A stretch of 64,000 nt of DNA from Mallotus nudiflorus (Eukaryota; Streptophyta; Magnoliopsida; Malpighiales; Euphorbiaceae): the NCBI GenBank assembly GCA_947683625.1, contig CANTUR010000055.1, positions 1,922,501 through 1,986,500 on the forward strand, in the 5' to 3' direction. Position numbers and translations under genes: made by a program. The stretch's first letter is position 1, and every line of letters begins with the position of its first letter. The notes beneath the pieces were generated by a model. The model saw only the letters and a program-made list of their open reading frames with translations. It was not told the origin of the DNA and searched no databases. Shown here in pieces: positions 14,020 through 26,255 of this stretch.

Positions 14020-14225
14020 GTTGAATTCCTATATGAAACAGTTGTCGATGCCGATGCTGAGATCAAGGCGATTACCATTAGAGTTAGAGAGGGTGAGGCC
14101 AACTTGGAATGGTTTATGTTGCTTTAAACACCATTGGAGAGCATTCATGCTCTTATCACTTTCATTAACCACCACCAACAATAGCAGTAAAAAGACTGAG
14201 GATTTTTTACTTTCTTTTGAGTTTT
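14020..14225 (-). pseudogene. Possible captured universal-stress-protein fragment
   Basis: On the minus strand a frame reads VVVNESDKSMNALQWCLKQ (about 14115-14175). It resembles the N-terminal beta strand and following helix of plant universal stress proteins, with a V(D/N)ES-x-S-x-x-AL-x-W pattern. The rest of the frame, after this segment, does not look like that family. This is a short similarity, so the call is tentative. Confidence 0.35.
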
Positions 14226-14435
14226 GTTAATAATAATTACTAAGAAATTGAAAGGAGGAAAATGAGAAGAAGCAGCAACAACTCCCTCGTCAGTGATAAA
14301 TGGGGTGGCCAGCGATGATAGAGATGGTAGGAAGCGATAGGGAAGAAGAACAAGGAAAAAAAATCATTTTGGTAAAGAGATATATTTGGTAAAGTTCTTC
14401 ATATCATCACTTAAATTAATGAAGATGAACTTTGT

Positions 14436-14566
14436 CTATTCAAAGGGGCTTAAATGAACCTTTTTTTTTTATTATTATTAAACCTTAACTTATTTGAGCC
14501 AAAAAAAAATGGAGGGCTTATCTGGGCTTTGGGTTAAACTTTGGGGGCTAAAATGAACCTTATCCC
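14436..14566 (-). repeat. Right terminal inverted repeat of the MULE
   Basis: Ends ctaaaatgaaccttatccc. Its reverse complement matches the left terminus over about 130 bp. Confidence 0.85.
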
Positions 14567-14956
14567 TTTATTTTATTATTTTTTATTAAGAGTACATATA
14601 AATATTTTTAATATGTATAGTAATAATAATAATAAGTGAATAAATAAAATAAAAAGAAAAATAGAAAATAATTGAAAATGGATGTTTTAATTAGAATAAA
14701 AGACATGACTTTTCATTAAAAGAAAGAGTAATGTTATAGATGTAATAGAATTAAAGTGATTTACATAAAATAGAATATGTATATTCTAAAAAAATAAGAT
14801 TTTTTAATATTTTTTATAGAATAATATTGTGAAATTTTAATAACTTAACACATAAGTCTTTAAGAGTGAATGCTAAATTATGAAAAATGACATTTATTAA
14901 ATTTTGGACTTAATAACTTTAAAACTCAGCATTATAGATATAAATTTTTTAGAGAT

Positions 14957-15110
14957 TTTTGTCTACACTCAGCTTATTACATCATACCCTTGGATTTTTG
15001 ACACATATACTAAATATTTTACATTTAAAAATAGAAATAAGACACATATTTTAATCTTACACATCTAATCATTAGATGTAATAAGTTGAATTTAGATAAA
15101 AAAAACTTTC
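14957..15110. mobile_element. Small fold-back (MITE-like) sequence
   Basis: Left arm gtctacactcagcttattac and the reverse complement of the right arm (about 15077-15107, gatgtaataagttgaattta) match over some 30 bp at roughly three quarters of positions. The spacer is short and non-coding. No clear target duplication was found. Confidence 0.4.
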
Positions 15111-15480
15111 AACAATTTTTAAAGGAACTTAATAGCTTAACTTGTAGCATTTTTTCTAATGTTACAATACTTTTTCTATTATTAATTATATTTAATGGAA
15201 TTTGCTGAATAGAAGTAAACATATTTTTTAAAAAAGCATAAAAAAAATTCAATTATTAATCATGTTTGGTAACTTGAAAAAAAAAATTCTCCCAAGATAA
15301 AATTTTTAAAAAAATTACAAATTTTTCTCCATCATTGAAAAAATTATATCAATTTTTTTTATTTAATGCTTTATAGTTATAAAAAAAACAATTGTTAACA
15401 CATGAATTAATAATGAAGTAATTAATAATAGCTACATATCCTTCTATTTTTTTTAATAAGTATAAAATATGGAGATCAGA
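15111..15480. other. AT-rich sequence without recognised genes
   Basis: Nothing identifiable; homopolymer A/T runs and no extended reading frame. Confidence 0.5.
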
Positions 15481-15501
15481 TCATTATCTTGTGTGAGGAA
15501 C

Positions 15502-15503
<2 letters not shown>

Positions 15504-15534
<31 letters not shown>
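15504..15534. repeat. (TC)n microsatellite
   Basis: About 15 uninterrupted TC units at the start of the LINE-like region. Confidence 0.9.
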
Positions 15535-16681
15535 GTAACAATACTTTGATACATTCTAGGGTTTTAATTTCTGTCCTAATTCATCTCCTAGGAAAGCCAT
15601 AGATCACCTTTGTACCTTCTATCTTAGAAATAGTTCAATACTATCTCTTTCTCTTTTTATTCTTGGTTTCAATCAGTAATCTATTGCACTTCCCTATATT
15701 GCTCTATCATCAAATCAACCTACTCCAAGATTGTAATGGAAGAATAACATTAAAATGATCTCTCAAAGGATGAAGAAAGCACAATGGTGTTAGGCAAAAT
15801 CCTCAGTGATAAAAGTTATACCCCTAATCTTCTCAAGCTATAGTTGAATCAAGTATGGCATCCCTCTGAAATTTTATCTGTGCAATCTTTGAAAGAGGAG
15901 AACATTTTTAAGATTAAGCTAAAAACTACTGATGACAAAAAGAAAATACTCAACAACACCCTTTGGTCAGTGTTTAAGTATCATTTTGTTATTAAAGATT
16001 GGATTCAAAGTTAATCTATTAAGGATTTGGATTTTAATTATGACAATGTCTAGGCAAAAATATAAAATCTTTCCCTTGAGTTTATTAACAAACCTAATAT
16101 TGAGTTTTTAGCTAACTCAATTTTTAAAGTTCTGTTAGAGATGGAGGATCTCTCACACTTGGCCAAGACTCATAAGTCAGTCTTAAAAGTTTAAGGTTAG
16201 GATCAATTTTGCTAAGCCTCTTCCCAAAGGCTATTAGTTCAAGTTAGGGGAGAATGAAATCTAGTTCAAATTTCATTATTAAAAACTTATAATTTACTAT
16301 TATTTTTGTAGCTTCATTGAATGTTTTTCTAACATTGGTAAGAAGGAAAATCTAGCCCCTGAATTTACAGGTGGTCCTAAAAATCAATTGTTAAATTTGA
16401 CCACTATGGAAGCTAAATCATCCATCTATAGCAAGCAAAGGGAAAAGATAAAAAAAAGGAAGAAAGAATTACAATCAGTTGACTGAAGAGATTCAATTTG
16501 CATCCTTGATTAACCTAGAATAGTCTAGGGAAAACCATCTCCAATGGTCACAATGAAATAGAAGATATCTATGATCCATAGAGCCGACTCAGGGCCTCAG
16601 AGCTGCGAAAGCTCTTCAAATGCTTAAGGGAAGAGAGCCATCAACTTTGATTTTAAATAGCTTATGCTATCTAATTAGGCT

Positions 16682-16831
16682 TGTAAAACTTAGTTTTAGT
16701 CTGAGAAGTTTTCTTTCTTTTATCATTGATATATTTGTAACATGTATAGTATAAGTTACAAAAGATGACTAGAGAGTTAAAGTTATAATAGAAAACAAGA
16801 ACATAATAAATACATATCAAAGCATGATAAC
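16682..16831 (-). repeat. 3' LTR of the copia element
   Basis: Homologous to 20017-20165. The inner border is approximate; a purine-rich tract (aagggggtattaaag on the minus strand, near 16865-16880) lies just inside. Confidence 0.8.
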
Positions 16832-16924
16832 TTTCAAGTCAATGGTTAGAGGGTTGTTTAGTCTTTAATACCCCCTTACAAACCAATGAGTCGGAGGAAC
16901 TAAGAAGAATGAGTTTGGAGGCAA

Positions 16925-17830
16925 AGTCCTAAAACTGACAAAGACTCAATGGTTTGGTGAAAATATTAGCCAACTAATCCTTGCTTGAAAGGTAGCAAAC
17001 ATGAATTGAACCTTTTGCAACTTACTCTTGGAAAAAATGATAATAAAGCTCAATATGTTTATTACGAGGATAAAAGACAGGGTTGGAAGACATGTAAATG
17101 GCACTAATGTTGTCACACCATAACTCAGTCGAAGAATGAGGAGGAATGCCAAATTCAAAGAGGAGATGTTGTATCCAAAGTAATTCTACAATTGTATTTA
17201 CCATTGCTTTATATTCACTTTCAAAGATTGATCGGGCAATAGTAGGCTACTTTTAGTATACCATGAGATGAGATTTTGACCAAAATAAATTGCTTAGCCA
17301 TTTATAAAATGACAGTCATTCAAATAACTACCCCATTTACTATTTATAAAACATTAAAGTTTATTGGCAAGCTTATGATCAAAGAAAAAAGAGTAATGGA
17401 GAGTATGCTTGAGATAGCAAAGTAGGTGTTTGATGGTAAGCTAGTGCAATTTGGTAGGTTGATGCATAAATTGATAAAGCTTATTGATAAAAAAAATGTG
17501 ATGTTCAAATGGGTAAGTGTGCCATATTGAAGTGCACCAACTAATTAATGGCACAACTCTAAATTTGAAAATAAAGAGCCATCATTTTTATGAAGTGGTA
17601 GTAAGGTAACCATCGATGTAAGGCAGCAAACTAGATTTATGAAGAAAGTCTTGAAGATATTTGGATTGGTTGAATATTTAAGTTTCACTTAATGCGATAA
17701 ACCCACTTGTTTTTTATGATATTATAGTTGGAAGGTTTAGGCGCGAGTGTCCAAGTTTAAGTTTGAATGAGGGCATCAAAATCTAGTTGCATTATGTTAT
17801 GCCAGTGTTTATATTTATTAGCTTTAGTAT
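16925..17830 (-). pseudogene. Copia reverse transcriptase end and RNase H remnant
   Basis: The minus strand shows the RNase H end: MVNTIVELLWIQHLLFEFGI, LWCDNISAIYMSSNPVF, NKHIELYYHFFQE, and after a stop LANIFTKPL. These are the A-E-x-W, LWCDN and KHI-E motifs and the TKPL tail of copia RNase H. Upstream (higher coordinates) are VGALQY and LTHLNITFFINKLYQFMH from the reverse transcriptase thumb. Stops and frameshifts are present, so no functional product is expected. Confidence 0.85.
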
Positions 17831-18299
17831 AGGTTGTAGGTTCAATGGCGGTAGATGGGTGTTAAGATGAATGAAAGGCTTGGCATTTATTTATAGTGAA
17901 AGGATGAAGGATCATGGAGTGTATTCAAATAGGTAAAGTGTTTAGTTATTGAGTTGTGATAGGGAATGGAGAAATTTAATTAGGATTATACAAAGACATA
18001 TTGACAACTAGATTTAGGCCATTTGGAGAGGGATGGTCAAAGTGAAGGGGAGAAGACGGGGAGGATAGAGGTAAAGGTGGTTGGGATAGAGTTAGAAGTG
18101 ATTAGGTAAATAGAGATGGAGATGTAAAAGAGTTAGAATTGAGTGAAGAAGAGGAGGTATGATTAGACAAGGATAACGTACCTAAGTTTGTTAAAAGTTC
18201 TGAATGAAGTTATAACTAGGGTTGTTAACTAGTGGTGGTGAAGTAGAGTTTGAGTGAGATGAATGAGAAGGTTACTGTTGGTAGGGAATTTATCTTTAA

Positions 18300-19040
18300 T
18301 GAATTGGACATGTCTTGCTATGTAAATTCAGCCAGTTGAAAGGTCAAGATAGTGATGCCCATGATGTTGAGTAGATGGACCAAGGTAGACACATTCCTTA
18401 GACTGAAATGAGAATTTATGTTTGTATATGGGTGGAGTAGAGGAAAGATGGAGTAGCCAAAGACCCTAAGCTCAGCATAATTTGGAGTATAGTTAAACAA
18501 CTTGGTGAACGAACATTTTTTATATAAAGTTAGTGAAAGAAGCCCATTGATCAATTTGATTGTTATATCAAAGGAGTATGACCAATAATGGAATGAAAGA
18601 GAGCAATGAAATATAAAAGTAAGGCCAGTATCAAACAAGTAATGGATTTTGCACTCTGCCACCCTAGCTGTTTGTGAAGGAAATTTGTAGAGCCCATGTT
18701 TAAGTGCCCCTCTTAAGAGTTTTGTCCTTGTGTTATGGTCTTTGATGAGAAAGAAGGAAGGCCAAAATTCAAAATAACAATGATTGTCAGTACTAAAATT
18801 TTGAACTGAAACCAACGGTATGGTAATGTGTAGGACATGTAAAGTATTCATTAATTAAAAAGAGTGATTAGAATAAGTAATAAAAGATGTACCAGAATGT
18901 TGAATAAGTAGTCCTTGGCCATTACTAATAAAAAGTTATTCATTACTATCAACAGGGTAAAGGAGATGTAAAGCTCCCAAGTTTGAAGTAATGTGTGATG
19001 TCGTACCAGTATCAATGATCCAGGGTTGAAGAGTTAATGG
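18300..19040 (-). pseudogene. Copia protease/integrase remnant
   Basis: Minus-strand segments read in order SNGQGLLIQHSGTSFITYS, LVSVQNFSTDNHCYFEFWPS and LLRGALKHGLYKFP, the region between protease and integrase, followed by LINGLLSLTLYKKCSFTKLF and LRVFGYSIFPLLHPYTN from the integrase C-terminal part. The catalytic core between them is missing; the open frame at 18318-18851 fuses both sides, which indicates an internal deletion. Confidence 0.8.
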
Positions 19041-20003
19041 AGATGAGTGAACAAAAGGTCAAAGGTGAGTAATGTTTACTTACAGTGTGAATGATTATAG
19101 AAAATTAGTTAGTTGATTGTTAAAAGATTGATAGCAATGTCGATAAATGTTTGTTATGTGGTTGAAGAGACCATAAATTTAAGAGCTACCATGTTGGTCG
19201 CTGCTAAGGATGAGACCATTATTGCGATTGGGAAGAATGAAAGCAGTAGGTTGAACGATAGTCTATGGAGTGGGAAGAAATGGCATTGTATATGTGGATG
19301 AGGCTTAATATGTAACATGAGTAAAGGGAGGTTCTTGATGACTGTGAAGAATAATCTTATGGGCAACAAGTTGGCTATGAAGAACATTAAAGGACAGAGA
19401 CTTAGGTCGCATGTTTAAGGTAGTGATGACACTTTGAAATGTAGAATGGATATTTCTAAATATGATTGCATTAAACTCAATTGAAAAGAGACTTCTACTA
19501 GCAACTGCAAGATACTCTATAAGTGATTTTACCTTGAGTGGATATTCAATGACTAACAGATCATGTTATTTTAATTCTTGGAGTTCAATATACAATTAGA
19601 GTTGACAATTTTATGAAACTACACCAAAGGTGCGTGCAAGCATATACCAAGCTAAATAAGATTATGTAATATTAGTGACATAGGGAAAATTTTCTTTAGA
19701 GAAGGAGGATAGAATCCAAAAAAGGAGAAATTGTTCTTTCTTGAACCATGTTTGATATGCTGGATTGGGAATGATATTTATAACATTTTCAATGCTCAAA
19801 ATAGTTGATAGTGGTGCTGGATTTGATCCATCTATGAATCCAATTAATTTTTGTGAATTAAGAAAGGGAAGAAGTTTTGTTTTCTAAGCCAAGTAGTTTT
19901 GGAAATTAAGTTTAATAGAAAAATTTAGGTGTGTTGAAGTTGATTAAGGTAGAGAGGAAGAAGTAGTTAGGATAATTTGAGTGTTTGTTTGGGAAGCCAT
20001 GAA

Positions 20004-20016
20004 GGCTCTGATACCA
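20004..20016 (-). other. Primer-binding site, initiator-Met tRNA type
   Basis: The minus strand reads TGGTATCAGAGCC immediately after the 5' LTR. This is the usual copia primer-binding site. Confidence 0.85.
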
Positions 20017-20165
20017 TATAAAACTTAGTTTTAGTTTGAGAAGGTTTTTTTTCTTTTGTCATTAATATATTTGTAACATATATAGTACAGGTTACAAAAG
20101 ATGACTACAGAGTTGGAGTTATAATAAAAAACAAGAACATAATAAATACATATCAAGGCATAACA
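20017..20165 (-). repeat. 5' LTR of the copia element
   Basis: On the minus strand it begins TGTTATGCCTTGATATG and ends at the primer-binding site. It aligns over nearly its whole length with the left LTR. Confidence 0.85.
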
Positions 20166-20390
20166 AGGCTTATGTCTTTTCTCTATTTCTTTTAGCTTTA
20201 TGAACTCTGTTTATTGAAACAATCTATTTTTCTTTCCTCATTCTCTTACCTTAAATACTCTATAAAAGACGTGATTTGTTTGCTTGGGTTGTCATCCACG
20301 GCTATTGGGACTTGTTTCCCTTTTGAGCTAGCTTGCTAGCTGTTTAATGGTATTAGATGTTTCAAATAAAAAAATGAGGGAGATTAAATA

Positions 20391-20913
20391 TGATCATCTA
20401 AATTAAGAATTACCTATTAGTTTGTACTATAAAATGGGAGAAAAATTTATGATTGGGAAGATTTAAAGTTGTATATATTAAGTTTACAAAAATGATAAAG
20501 ACAAAAATTGATGATATCTTGAAATCATAATCATTTTAATGTTAAGGGAAATTAATTAAGGATCTTTTAAGGTTATGAAAGATTAACATGAAAAAGTAAT
20601 CATTTTTATGTTATGGCCAATTGCTGGGGGCATTTTATAAGGTTTAAGAAGTATCATTACTATATGAAAAAAATTGGATTTGACATGTAAGTTTATTACT
20701 TGATAGGTCCCAGTCAGAGTTAAATTACAATTTCTTTAGAAAATAAGATTATCTTAAAGTGAGTGTAGACCACAAAGTTTAGATAATAATATGCTTACAT
20801 TTTATTGAATTTTCAAGAATTTAAATACATAGCATTCAACTACTACTCCTAAACTCTAGATCACCATTAATACCAATAAGGACTCAATAACTAGTATTAT
20901 AATGCAATAAATA
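20391..20913. other. Unassigned AT-rich spacer
   Basis: No gene, clear repeat or element end recognised between the LINE-like tail and the LTR of element A. Confidence 0.5.
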
Positions 20914-21408
20914 TGTTAGGTACTAGGCTCATTAAGGGCTTCAACACCTTTTAATCTAGTAGTAGTGGAAGTTTGTTAAGAGTATATATATTCTTTATAT
21001 CATTAAAGGAAGCAATAAAGGAAAAGGGATGAGGAAGAAGAAGAGTAACCAAATAAGGAAATAAGAGAATTGTATTGATAATTCTTAATGAATACAATTT
21101 TAGACTCCTCTCTCCATTTATGGATCAACTATTATCTAGAATCTTTCTAGAATGATTTGATCTTTGACAACTAATAATCAATAAAAAGATAAATTGAAAT
21201 AACAACTTAACAAAAGGACAAAATAGCAATAATAATAACCTACCATAGAAATAAAAAACAATCCTTCTAGGATGTTTTTAAAATATCTGGCTGTAATTCT
21301 ATTCATTATTTTCTTTGATTACATCATCACTCATTGCCTCATCATCAACTGACATTGCCTTTTCATTTATTGACAAACATGTTGATTTGGCCTTCATAAT
21401 GCTTGACA
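20914..21408 (-). repeat. 3' LTR of element A
   Basis: Runs from TGTTAGGTACTAGGC to TTGACA. It matches 37874-38382 along its length. A short purine tract (aaaggtgagaat on the minus strand) directly precedes its start. Confidence 0.9.
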
Positions 21409-21479
21409 ATTCTCACCTTTATAAGAAATTTCTTATCCTCAAGGAAGAAATCTAGAAATTAAGCCTTCAAAAAATTAAG

Positions 21480-22958
21480 ATTTTCCCAAGTAGCTTCCTC
21501 AGGGTTCATATTTAGCAAGTGCACTAGAACTTGTTGCATTTTTTCTTCTTTCTTCTAACCTCTCTTTATTGTAATATAGCCATAGGATAAATCTTGAATT
21601 CACATTTTTATAAACATTAGGCAAGTCAGTAACAACAGTCACATGGGAGCCAATATATCGCTTAAGAAGTGAGACATGAAAGACTGGATGAAGCAATTCC
21701 AACTTATAAGCCACTAACCCTACCTTAGCTAGAACTTTAAAAGGCCTAAAATACTTTGTTGAGAGTCTAATGCTTCTCCTTATTGTAACTAAACTTTGCT
21801 TATAAGGTTGCAATTTCAAGTGTGCTTATAAGGTTGCAATTTCAAGTATACAAGACCTCCTACTTCAGAACTTTTATCACTTCCATGAGAATTTTAAAAT
21901 TATTTCTGTCGATTATGAGCTATAACCATATTATCTCTGAGTTCTTGAGTCATTAGTTTCCTCAATTTTAAGAACTCCTCTATTGTAATTATAGTAGTTC
22001 TATTAGCAAGAGAGAAATGACTATAGGAGGAGTGATGCCATACAAGACTTGAAATGGAGTAGTTTTTAAGCTTATATGATAATTTGTATTATAGATAGCC
22101 ATTTAAACCAATTCCCTAGATTTTTGAAAACACATGTTTCTTAAATAATTTTCCAAGTATTGATTCACCCTCTCAGTCAGTTTGGATTCAACTTAACCCC
22201 AACTAAACTAAATAGCTTCTACCAAAAGTGACCAATAAAGATTTTATCCCTATGTAATATAATATTATTAGGGAGACCATACAATTTGTATATATGGTTC
22301 AAAAATAATTAAGCCACTTGAAGAGCAGTACAGGGATAAGATAAAGGAAAAAAGTGGGCATACTTGGTTTGCCTATCCACCACAAGAAGTATAGTGTCCT
22401 TTCCTTCTGATAGGTAGTTGTAGAATGAAATTTATGGAAATGGATTCCCATGCTTGCTTGGGCTGCAACAATCCTGAATAAGCAACATTTTATGCCTTAC
22501 ACATTTGGTAGACCTCACACCTCTAAACCCAACTATAAATATATTCTTTCATTCCAACCCAAAAAAAAGAAGAAGTTTTAAGCCTATTATAAGAAGCTTT
22601 TATGCCAGAATGTTCACCAAAAGATGAATCACGGATTGCTTCCAAGATTCTATTTCTCAATCCTTGAGCATAATAAATATAAATCCTCCCTTTATCCCTC
22701 AAAACACCTTGTGAATAAAAGTAGTGAGGCTTAGCTTTAGCATTAGCTACCAGGGCTTGAATGATGTGTTGAACTTCCTCATCATTCTTATAACTTTCTG
22801 TCACTTCTTTAAGCCATTTAAGAAATAGTAGCAATTCCAAAACTCTTAGTTTGTTCTTTTTTATTCCATCCTCTCTTAGAGAGTGCATCTACCACTTTAT
22901 TTTCTACACCTTTCCCATACAAAATGTATAATCTAACCCAAGTAGCTTTGATATACCT
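21480..22958 (-). pseudogene. Element A integrase (part 1, distal to the solo LTR)
   Basis: On the minus strand 22523-22888 holds the integrase zinc-binding region (HYFYSQGVLRDKGRIYIYY, then LRNRILEAIRDSSFGEHSGI). 21499-21819 holds the C-terminal MKLQPYKQSLVTIRRSIRL and HPVFHVSLLKRYIG. The integrase core between them is broken by stops (about 21820-22520). Confidence 0.85.
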
Positions 22959-23416
22959 TGTCACGATCCAAACCAGGAGTCATGACCGGCGTTAAGGAAT
23001 AGGAATTCTTTCTAATCCAGAACTCCTAACAAGCCTAAAAAATAAAAACACATGCAATTATGTAAATAAAAATATAACAAAATTAAAACTTTTCAAATCG
23101 AAATACAAAAATAGATACTCAATATCCTTTCATAAATAAAAGATGTTCATACAATATTCTGGGTACAAAGTATCAAGAATAAAATAATACTCTTTTAATA
23201 CAATAACACCACTATTGCAGTTTCTAGAATACAAATCAGAGTTTAAATATAAATTTTACACAATCTAGTCGGGCAGAAGAACACCAGCGAAGAGTTCTAC
23301 TACTAAGGTCTGACAATATAAAATCACCTGAAAAAAATAATTGAGGGGGGTCAAACCTCACTGAGTGAATTATTATAATATATATACATGCAATCTAAAC
23401 TATAACAGTCAAACAT

Positions 23417-23420
<4 letters not shown>

Positions 23421-23456
<36 letters not shown>
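23421..23456. repeat. (AT)n microsatellite
   Basis: About 18 AT units inside the solo LTR. Confidence 0.9.
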
Positions 23457-23459
<3 letters not shown>

Positions 23460-25118
23460 TATACACGCATTTCACACAAATGTTAAACTCTGCTTTTATA
23501 TATATATAATAAATGCATAAAACATTTATTTTAACACATGAAGGATCAAATAGAACCCTATTTAATCGCAACCTCAATCAATAATACCGCTCTAGCCATA
23601 TTGGCTCACTTAATTCCAAGGTAATTCATTTATTCCATTTTAGACAGTAGACTGGCCCCGAGACACTAAGTCAATTGAGCTCCAGCGATTTGACTGTCAG
23701 TGTGATTAGCCTCGAGACACTAAGTCAACTGAACTTCCGCAATCACACTACTCAATCACATCAATTTCAATAAATAATCAATCAAATGTCACCTCAAATA
23801 AGTTAGTAAATCAACCCTAAAATCTATCGCACCAATACGTACTCGGTCCTAGTGCTGCTCACTAAGTAGCACGTTCTATTGATATCTTTCATTTAAAAAT
23901 TAAACATACATATGGAAAATAAATAATGCATAACAACATTCATAATAACGAAATAAACTATATATATAGCAGAAATATACCTAAAATGAACTAAGTATAT
24001 TTCAAGTATATATATGCTAAATAAATTCTAAATCAACCATAAAAATATACCAATTAAAAACCAATAATATATTAAAACATTTTAAATATATATATATATA
24101 TCGAAAATATAACACACATTTATTTTCAAATATATCAAAAAATATACTAAAAATATACCTAATTATATATCATGCATATATCAAAATAAACCCTAAACAT
24201 ACCAAAGATATACTAAAAATAAATCGAAAATATAATGAATCATTTAATACATAAATCACATTTAGACATAAAATAAAATGTAAAATCCTTATTCATGCAT
24301 CCAAAATGCAATGCATATATAGTATAATAACTTACTAATTCACGCTCCACGAGACAGACTCGACAGGCCTGATCCGATAGGCCTCAGTCTCGGCAGCTAG
24401 AAAATAAATAATAATAAAATATCATAATAAACTTCTAACTTTACGCTTTTAGGATTACTATAGAAAGACTCAATCAAAATTTCAAAACTAGACTCGGATC
24501 GATTGTCACGTTTTACGAGAAATCTATGAAAATTCGATAGAATCTCCTTTGTAAAACAAACATCTTCCTACAAAAGTAGTGTCGATTCTGCACATAAAAT
24601 ACACTTCTAAAATCACAAGGCACAACACCTCAAGTTGGGACCCCAAACTCCACAAATTCCCAATCGAGATTCACAAAACACAAACCAACAATATTAAATA
24701 ACAAAGTAATAAAAATCATCAAAAATCCATAAAAATATTATAAACCTTTATTTTTCCAACTAAAACATAAAATTCTAAGTTTTAAATAATATTTGGTAAT
24801 AAAATTTATAAATGGAATAAAATTCCCATTTTAAAATTAAATTAACATAAATTGCAAATAATATTTAAAATCACAATTTAACATCATAAAAATAATAAAA
24901 TACCCATTTAAGCTCAAAATAATAAATAAATTTATTATTTACATAATATTTCAAAATTATCACAAATTAATTAATAAAATCTCAACTATTATACAATATT
25001 AATGAAACCAAATTTTCAAATAATTAACCTAAAATGGTTAAATTCACGATTAACTACGTAAATAGTTCAATTATATAATAAAATTAATGTAAAACCCATT
25101 TTTATCACTAAAATAATA

Positions 25119-25228
<110 letters not shown>

Positions 25229-26210
25229 AATTAATATTAATTGGATAAAAATTACAAATAATTTATAAAAAATTATTTTAATACTCTATATAATCATAGA
25301 ATCATTTAAAATATAATATTTGACAATATTTTTAGCAAAAATCCATAATTAACCTATATTCCAAAATCACATAATACAAATAATTTCCTCAAAAATTATA
25401 TAAAATCACAAAAATAATTTTATCAATATATAATATTCTAACATTACTAAAAACAAACAATTAACCAATATTTTAACAAAAATACAAATCTAACATAGAA
25501 TTCTAATCTTTCCATAATTCAAAAATATTTCTAAAAATTATATAATATATCCAAAAATTATTTTCTCAACATTATAATTACTAACATACTATAATAACAC
25601 TAAATTAACCAAATTTATAATTAAAATAATTAATTAACCTAATTAACAATAATTCATTTTTAATTATTAAAATATTCAATAATTAACCAAAAATCAAATA
25701 ATCAAATAAAAATAAACTAAAAATACGTATGAGTAGATTAAGATGCATAGATCAATATTTAAAAAGGAATTTATCAAGAATTAACCAAACTCAATTTAAA
25801 AAAAATAATAAAAACAAAATTAGACATAAACCAAAAATCAAATAAAATTCACAATTGGACAAATTTGAGCTCTGACCAAGCTTAGGATTGTCTTTCCCGT
25901 AGCTCAGAGAGTTGACCAAGCCAAGAACTCAAGCCCTCGCCAACAGGAGCATCTCCGGTCACTAAATATGCTGTTGTTGCTACTGCTACTACTTCGCATG
26001 ATCTGACAGCGTTCTGTAACCCTGCTGATGGCGGTAATGACGAGAAGAAGATGAGGAGATCATGATGACGACGAGTTGAAGCTATGACAGCTCCGGTGTG
26101 AGGGTGAGGGGTGGTTTGTCGCAAAGAAGAAGGAAGAAAGAACATGGAAAAAAAAAAGAAATGGGGAAAGGAAGGAAAGAGAATAGTTTATCTAATTTTC
26201 GCTTTTGACC

Positions 26211-26214
<4 letters not shown>

Positions 26215-26250
<36 letters not shown>
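26215..26250. repeat. (AT)n microsatellite
   Basis: About 17 AT units near the start of the solo LTR (minus orientation). Confidence 0.85.

Positions 26251-26255
<5 letters not shown>

Larger units (their letters stand above)
12175..14566. mobile_element. Pack-MULE: Mutator-like element carrying host gene fragments
   Basis: The ends are long inverted repeats of about 130 bp. The left end starts GGGATAAGGTTCATTTTAGC (12175) and the right end is its reverse complement with mismatches, ending at 14566. The element is flanked by a perfect 9-bp direct repeat, TTTATTTTA, at 12166-12174 and 14567-14575. A 9-bp target duplication and long termini are typical of Mutator-like elements. No transposase is visible in the 2.4 kb, so the element is non-autonomous. 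Inside, on the minus strand, are degraded pieces of unrelated host genes (HOP/STI1, VPS55 and possibly a universal stress protein). Caveat: the duplication is AT-only, so part of the match could be chance, but it falls exactly at both ends of the inverted repeats. Confidence 0.85.
16682..20165 (-). mobile_element. Degenerate Ty1/copia LTR retrotransposon
   Basis: The minus-strand order matches copia: gag region, protease/integrase, reverse transcriptase, RNase H. LTRs of about 149 bp lie at 16682-16831 and 20017-20165 and share the segment aaaacttagttttagt and the end acaagaacataataaataca. A 5-bp direct repeat, AGGCT, flanks the element (16677-16681 and 20166-20170). Next to the 5' LTR (right end) a primer-binding site complementary to initiator methionine tRNA is visible. 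Total length 3.5 kb against about 4.5-5 kb for intact elements, so internal parts are missing, and frameshifts and stops are frequent. Confidence 0.9.
15535..20390 (+). mobile_element. Degraded LINE-like element (DUF4283-type ORF1), split by a copia element
   Basis: Around 15790-16200 the plus strand has a broken frame with the pattern of the DUF4283 / CCHC ORF1 domain of plant non-LTR elements: a KILSDKSYTPNLLK start, then WHPSEI, NTLWSVFKYHFVIKDWI and a LDFNYDNV-x-AKI segment. It is interrupted by several stops. At 16580-16680 a short segment (QGLRAAKALQMLKGREPSTL) resembles the beginning of a LINE endonuclease domain. The insertion at 16682-20165 interrupts the sequence there. The segment after it, 20166-20390, has no recognised coding but ends with a TTCAAATAAAAAAA-type tail like a LINE 3' end. 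Outer limits are estimates; reverse transcriptase is not seen. Confidence 0.5.

Noticed and set aside
25882..26145. 87-codon minus-strand frame in the solo LTR
   Set aside because: Position and composition fit LTR transcribed-region sequence; no domain recognised.
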